Part shown: one piece after another, positions 61,101 through 64,000 of the stretch | Numbering within the stretch: position 1 is the first letter of the stretch | How the letters are laid out: every line of letters starts with the position of its first letter | Assembly: GCA_028015205.1 (NCBI GenBank) | Contig: CM051516.1 | Coordinates: 28,696,593 to 28,760,592, forward strand | Reading direction: 5' to 3' | Source of the DNA: Mytilisepta virgata | Lineage: Eukaryota > Mollusca > Bivalvia > Mytilida > Mytilidae | Length of the DNA stretch: 64,000 bases | Translations under genes and position numbers: made by a program | The notes under the pieces: model-generated | Database searches by the model: none | What the model was told of the DNA's origin: nothing | Seen by the model: only the letters and a program-made list of their open reading frames with translations

Positions 61101-62282
61101 GGTATAAAAGTTTCGTAGAACACAAAACTGATGTCAGACAACTAATAATATATGTGGACCTTTGGTATTGGTATTTCTCTGTACTTGCATAACTATCAGG
61201 ATTTTTTTTTCTAGTGGTCAAGAAATAACCAATTATACAAGGTTCTGAACAGAAAATAATGTTTGCATGTGATAATAATTTAAAAATAAAGAATGGGTGG
61301 CTTAATGGAAAGTTTTCATTATTTCTCTGTTCAAAGCCATTTCAGTCTCTTTCCTTTTTTTTTTTTTAGACTGTCATTGATCATATTTTGTCTTCATCTT
61401 GTAATTGTCAAAGGACTATTAATCAATTTATAAGAAAAACACCAAAAAATATGAAATCAGAGAAATTCATTGCTTGTCACGATGTCACAGTATCACTTTT
61501 TAATGATTTGTTATCTAATAATAATTAAAATGTGTGTTATTTGGCACTAATTTAATTTTGTACATAAATATGGCAGTTACAGGATAAAGTTTTTTTCACT
61601 TTTAGAGTTCTTCATGTTTTTAGAATTTGTTTTACCTGTTTACTTTGACTGTTTCTATATTTAAAATGTTTGTTTATTTATCTACATTGGTTTAGGAAAA
61701 TCAGATTTTTCCATTAATCATTAATATGTTAACATTTAGGAGCTCTTTATATGATATATATGATACAATTTTTTGTTAGACATCTTTTATAAACCTTTTT
61801 GTAACGAAGCATTTCAGGATATTAATAGATTTTGTTTTATTCTTTATGACTAAAAAATTTTAAAATTTTGACAAATTATCAAACTGGATTGAGTAACATT
61901 TGTAGACATTATTGGAATGGGTATAATTTCATAAATATTTTACTTATTTTAGTAAAACCTTTTCATCATGATTTGATGTCCAGTTATTCATGTTATTAAA
62001 ATTACATCAAACATTTCTCTTTGTCCAAAAATGATGTTTCTATATTTAGATACAGACACAGAAGTTCCGGGATCCACTTCTGTCTCAGGGGCGGGAACGA
62101 AGCGAGGAAGAAAGAACAATCCTGAGGTGTATGACTGGTTACAATTACACTGATAAAGATATTGAACAAGTAAAATTACCACCTGTGCCACTGGTGCCGC
62201 TTGGACGTCATGGTACGGACAGTATCAAGTGGCTACGAATGCCACTTCATAATATAGAAAGTACTCCACGAATGGCTAGCAG
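45962..62282 (+). CDS. FAM228: FAM228-family protein gene, seven coding exons, 3' end not found
   Basis: Exons 45962-46123, 51844-51921, 53924-54121, 55274-55354, 56413-56433, 59735-59767 and 62050-62282 join in one frame (268 codons plus two bases). The protein begins MMNRSAMQRRRSSRR and has VQDWLNEKTVKNLQ. A basic coiled segment NLRKKEMLHKKWNDRVHEPL-RKKI follows, then FLDTMDPSEYY, the C-terminal ERSEEERTILRCMTGY and KLPPVPLVPLGRH-GTDSIKW. These are features I associate with FAM228A/B, whose function is unknown and whose expression is testis or cilium biased. The first six exons are whole codons (phase-0 introns) and the last ends in phase 2, so the gene continues. It is divergent from PFN4. 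The start is either ATGATG at 45962 or the ATG at 41686. Confidence 0.72.
46124..48034 (+). other. FAM228 intron, first part: no features beyond AT-rich sequence
   Basis: It contains an (AT)n/(AC)n stretch near 46255-46289 and three loosely repeated phrases 'ccc...gggctgta...ccataagttttaaaaa' between about 47400 and 47640. No coding signal was found. Confidence 0.5.
48035..48185 (+). repeat. Dispersed repeat pair, copy 1
   Basis: 'tgtgagattttaatgtgaat', 'gatcctgtacatg', 'actgtcgatcaggcgtcatt' and 'tgaatgtatgacttta' recur in the same order at 54440-54590. It is non-coding. Confidence 0.65.
48277..49641 (+). repeat. 'agctcacctg' modular bivalve repeat, full-length copy
   Basis: It starts 'agctcacctgtcctaaaagg' and ends 'ataacaggtgagcaattcag' then 'gctcttaggagcctcttgtt', so its ends are inverted. 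A short hairpin (ggctc-ttag-gagcc) lies at the right end. Inside, the module 'atcttctcctctgaaac...ccttagg' occurs near 48402 and 48893, and 'cagttttaggttgctatct' near 48723 and 49071. A second copy starts at 63418. Confidence 0.7.
50727..50995 (+). mobile_element. tRNA-derived SINE, family 1, best-preserved copy
   Basis: The head 'ggcctcggtggccgagtggtct' contains an A-box (TGGCCGAGTGG). A long variable arm resembling a tRNA-Ser/Leu follows, then B-box 'gtgagttcgaatctcacctg'. The body contains 'gatcttaattgacaaggatt', 'gaaggtcggtggttctctcc' and 'ccaataaaaactggccgccg', and it ends in an 'aaacaaacaaacaaaa' tail. Confidence 0.9.
51844..51921 (+). CDS. FAM228: FAM228 exon B
   Basis: Acceptor 'tatatttcag' and donor 'GTAAAG|gtaata' bound 26 codons, EKSDVESKAARQLYN then PLLETESTFVK, in phase 0. 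Confidence 0.75.
52041..52810 (-). mobile_element. hAT-like MITE, copy 2, with perfect 8-bp target duplication
   Basis: The ends 'cagggttctcacgaag' and 'cttagcgagaaccct' are terminal inverted repeats, flanked on both sides by GCAATGTG (52033-52040 and 52811-52818). It is the inverted counterpart of 16371-17157, sharing the A/T homopolymer, the 'cgtccaggacgcat' region and the 'atgagtcccaggactcatca' palindrome. The 8-bp duplication and CAGGG end fit the hAT superfamily. It contains no transposase. It sits about 120 bases after the donor of FAM228 exon B. Confidence 0.85.
53924..54121 (+). CDS. FAM228: FAM228 exon C (charged helical core)
   Basis: Acceptor 'tatttcttag' and donor 'GAAAAG|gtaaaa' bound 66 codons. 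DVEDYVIHKDVMNL, RKKEMLHKKWNDRV, EPLRKKIIEVM and ELDRRKRELHKQYLEFVNEK form a long, highly charged helix, the most conserved part of the family. Confidence 0.82.
54168..54312. mobile_element. Foldback MITE just after FAM228 exon C
   Basis: The left arm 'aataattcattggtgccatg' + 'ctccatggttattttaacatg' is mirrored by 'catgttaaaataaccatag' + 'agcatggcaccaatgaatta'. The arms are about 44 bases and nearly perfect, with ~55 bases between. Its left edge is only about 47 bases from the exon C donor. Confidence 0.8.
54440..54590 (+). repeat. Dispersed repeat pair, copy 2
   Basis: It matches 48035-48185 in order and orientation: 'tgtgagattttaaag', 'aaatcctgtacaac', 'gactgtcgatctggcgtcat' and 'ttgaatgtatgacgttt'. 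The small ORFs across it are incidental. Confidence 0.65.
55274..55354 (+). CDS. FAM228: FAM228 exon D
   Basis: Acceptor 'tatttttcag' and donor 'ATTAAG|gtatgt' bound 27 codons, GHVFLDTMDPSEYYAQAL then NGHRPAPIK, in phase 0. Confidence 0.8.
56413..56433 (+). CDS. FAM228: FAM228 exon E (21-nt microexon)
   Basis: 'ataataacag|GCCCTTATAACACAGGAAGAG|gtaacc' gives seven codons, ALITQEE, in phase 0 between two good splice sites. It keeps the frame of exons D and F. Confidence 0.6.
56940..56975. repeat. Poly-C/poly-A tract
   Basis: 'cacacc' leads into a run of C and then a run of A, followed by AT-rich DNA. It is simple sequence only. Confidence 0.7.
56976..58920 (+). other. FAM228 intron: AT-rich, no genes
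   Basis: Apart from a palindromic 'caacagttttgaactgttg' near 58132 and nearby repeated 'aactgtt' words up to about 58330, nothing structured is seen. ORFs here are short and lack splice context. Confidence 0.45.
58921..59215 (-). mobile_element. Non-autonomous element, copy B (inverted, hairpin mostly lost)
   Basis: In reverse orientation it shares 'ggatttctgagtgaaatcaa', 'ctctaggaagtgacgtaaca' and 'atatcaatgtaataaacaga' with copy A at 37451-37850. It also retains the far end 'agttatactataatta'. The 'atttcac(c/t)agtgaaataatgtattac' phrase is duplicated near its end. Confidence 0.65.
59735..59767 (+). CDS. FAM228: FAM228 exon F (33-nt exon)
   Basis: 'atgtgttcag|' opens eleven codons, VAFASDEDLEQ, to donor 'GAGCAG|gtaact', in phase 0. 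The acidic composition and clean borders support it. Confidence 0.62.
60234..60500 (+). mobile_element. tRNA-derived SINE, family 1, full-length copy
   Basis: A-box 'taggtggccgagtgatctca', B-box 'gtgagttcgaatttcacctg', body 'aattgataaggattgccaat' and 'accaataaaaactggccgct', and tail 'aaataaataaaaaa'. The reverse-strand ORF over it is incidental. Confidence 0.85.
60501..62049 (+). other. FAM228 intron: no further features seen
   Basis: AT-rich with homopolymers. An inverted stretch near 60990-61072 ('tcagccaaggattac' against 'gtaacccttggctaat') is the only structure noticed. Confidence 0.45.
62050..62282 (+). CDS. FAM228: FAM228 exon G (conserved C-terminal motif)
   Basis: Acceptor 'tatatttag' and donor 'GCTAGCAG|gtatga' bound 77 codons plus two bases. 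It encodes RDPLLSQGRERSEEERTIL, CMTGYNYTDKDIEQ, VKLPPVPLVPLGRH, SIKWLRMP and IESTPRMAS. The LPPxPLVPLGRH motif is what I recall from FAM228 proteins. The split last codon means at least one more exon exists. Confidence 0.82.
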
Positions 62283-63417
62283 GTATGAAATGAACATATA
62301 TTGATATTTTGTTGTGTGTAACATTGTGTGTATTTTAGCTGGATATATGGTAACACATTTTTGCATGTGAATAACGAAAATCTCATGGGCATCTCTTTTT
62401 GTGAGTGGTGAAATCACAATATACTGGAGTCGTGGCTGCATATCTTACAGTATGATTGTTTCGAATCATGTCTGCCAATGGATAAACTTATCATTTATGT
62501 TCGCTTATATGACACCATGTACCAGTACCAGTTTGTGAGGCAAGCCGTTATCCAGGGCACTATCCTAATCCATCAAGTGTCATTTTGATAATCATTTAGT
62601 GTGTGAATAACTAAAATATAATGAAATTATGTAACTATCTAGCTAAAAACTCTTAAGTTTTTTTGTTTGTTTTTTTTGTTTGTTTTTTATTTTTTTGTAA
62701 TTTGTGCCTCGATACACTATTTGAAAACTCAACACTGGCCTAACAAAGTCAGAACTGATATTTATTAATGAAAGATTTCTGGTGATATTGATGGACATGA
62801 TTAGGAACAATCGTAATGCATTGTAGAATGTTTTGAGGGTTGGAATATGAAGTGATTTTTATTGTGGTAAAATTGACATGTAATATGACCCGATTGGTCA
62901 ATTATATTTGTCACATGATTACAGGCAGTTAATTTGACAACAGCAGTTTCATTTGTGCCAAGATTCAGTATGTTGCAAGTCAACTGATTAAAATAGAATT
63001 TTGCATTTAAAAGAACACTTTTCACGTATATAAAAATATATTGTGTTTTCTGTGTAGTTTGTCAATAGATGTTGCACAATTCAAATGCATAATGCACTCC
63101 CCTTATGATCATGCATGCCTTTCAACCTTTGAACATATTTTACTATTGGGGAGTGCAGTATGTGTTCCAACTATAGGACAAATTACATTGAAAACACAAT
63201 ATATAAAATATAATACCATTTTAATCCTATGGGGAGATATTTTTTGTTTTAATGTAACAAAATTTGTGATTGGTGTTGTAAATTACCCAAAATATGTAGT
63301 GTCTTTTAATTTCAGTAGTATGTTGGAAATTTCCTAATTTGTCCCTTTTTGTATCGATAAAATTTTCACCAAGTTAAAACCTAATTCTAATGCAACATTA
63401 CATATAACGTCCTTTTT

Positions 63418-64000
63418 AGCTCACCTGGCCTAAAAGGCCATGTGAGCTTTTCTCATCACTTGGCGTCCGTCGTCGTCTGTTGTCGTCTGTCGTCGTTAAC
63501 AATTTTTCAAAAATCTTCTCCTCTGAAACTACTGAATGGATTTGGATAAAACTTAGCATGATTGTTCCTTAGGGTATCCTGCACAAAGTTTATGCTTCGA
63601 TTTTTGATCCGTCGAAAAACATGGCCACTGTTACTAAAAATAGAACATAGGGGTCAAACAACAGTTTTTCGCAAGTATCTCAAAAATCATTAGGTTAAGG
63701 CAAGCTCTGGCAGGTTGAAAGTGTTCAGCATGATGAGAGCTACCTGTGTGCTTTTTTTCGTGAAAATCTGTCAACTGATGTTAGAGTTATTGCCCTTTTC
63801 TGACATTTTTGGCTTTTTTTAATGTTATTATTTTAAAAATCTTCTCCTCTGAAACTACTGAATGGATTTGGATAAAACTTAGCATGATTGTTCCTTAGGG
63901 TATCCTGCACAAAGTTTATGCTTCGATTTTTGATCCATCGAAAAACATGGCCACTTTTACTAAAAATAGAACATAGGGGTCAAACAACAGTTTTTCGCAA
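63418..64000 (+). repeat. 'agctcacctg' modular bivalve repeat, second copy, cut by the window end
   Basis: It starts 'agctcacctggcctaaaagg' and 'ccatgtgagcttttctcatc', with 'ggcgtccgtcgtcgtctgtt'. The module 'aaaatcttctcctctgaaac' + 'tactgaatggatttggataa' appears at about 63510 and 63835, a ~325-bp period, and the two are almost identical. It relates to 48277-49641 and continues beyond the window. Confidence 0.7.

Noticed and set aside
63041..63337. 98-codon open frame that could be the next FAM228 exon (acceptor 'ttctgtgtag', in frame with the split codon at 62282)
   Set aside because: The residues do not resemble a FAM228 C-terminus and are hydrophobic and irregular, as in AT-rich intron. 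No second support exists, so it was left out of the gene model.

Overview
The window looks like nuclear DNA from a bivalve mollusc, most likely a mytilid mussel. It is strongly AT-rich, its genes are split into short exons by kilobase introns with GT..AG borders, and it is crowded with repeats of the kind familiar from bivalve genomes. These include tRNA-derived SINEs, foldback MITEs, poly-C/poly-G tracts, and modular elements with ends such as 'agctcacctg...caggtgagc' and 'taccccccgcaaac'. There are no prokaryotic operons, ribosome binding sites, rRNA genes or CRISPR arrays. The species assignment is an inference from sequence style, not a database match.

Three protein-coding genes are supported by spliced reading frames. 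(1) A chloride intracellular channel (CLIC) gene lies on the + strand (15022-22554). It has four coding exons that join in phase into a complete 273-residue protein with a C-P-I-C redox motif and a GST-like C-terminal half. (2) A profilin-4 gene (PFN4) lies on the - strand. Its four core exons between 32961 and 28299 join into a complete 128-residue protein, and three further candidate leader exons lie at 34673, 36028 and 38485. (3) A FAM228-family gene lies on the + strand. Seven coding exons run from 45962 to 62282, including 21-nt and 33-nt exons, and a possible first exon sits at 41686. Its 3' end lies beyond 62282, probably outside the window.

PFN4 (-) and FAM228 (+) appear to diverge from a GC-richer block near 41540-41690 that holds a palindromic CRE and a YY1-type site. 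From memory, PFN4 and FAM228A/B are also neighbours in the human genome (2p23.3), so this looks like an old linkage of sperm- or cilium-associated genes. A solitary minus-strand terminal exon (6593-6716), a possible 3' end of an upstream gene (first ~150 bases) and a 39-codon two-exon ORF (41354-41559) are weaker calls.

Layout: 1-15000 is gene-poor and repeat-rich; 15000-23500 is CLIC; 23500-28300 is intergenic with MITEs and two copies of a second SINE family; 28300-41600 is PFN4 and its upstream region; 41600-64000 is FAM228. FAM228 intron 1 holds a fragmented LINE, a nested SINE and a three-copy 180-bp tandem array. Nothing resembling a new defence or metabolic system was found. The most notable signals are the PFN4/FAM228 divergent pair, its microexons, a ~60-nt module shared by several otherwise different repeat families, and a hAT-like MITE pair, one copy with a perfect 8-bp target-site duplication.
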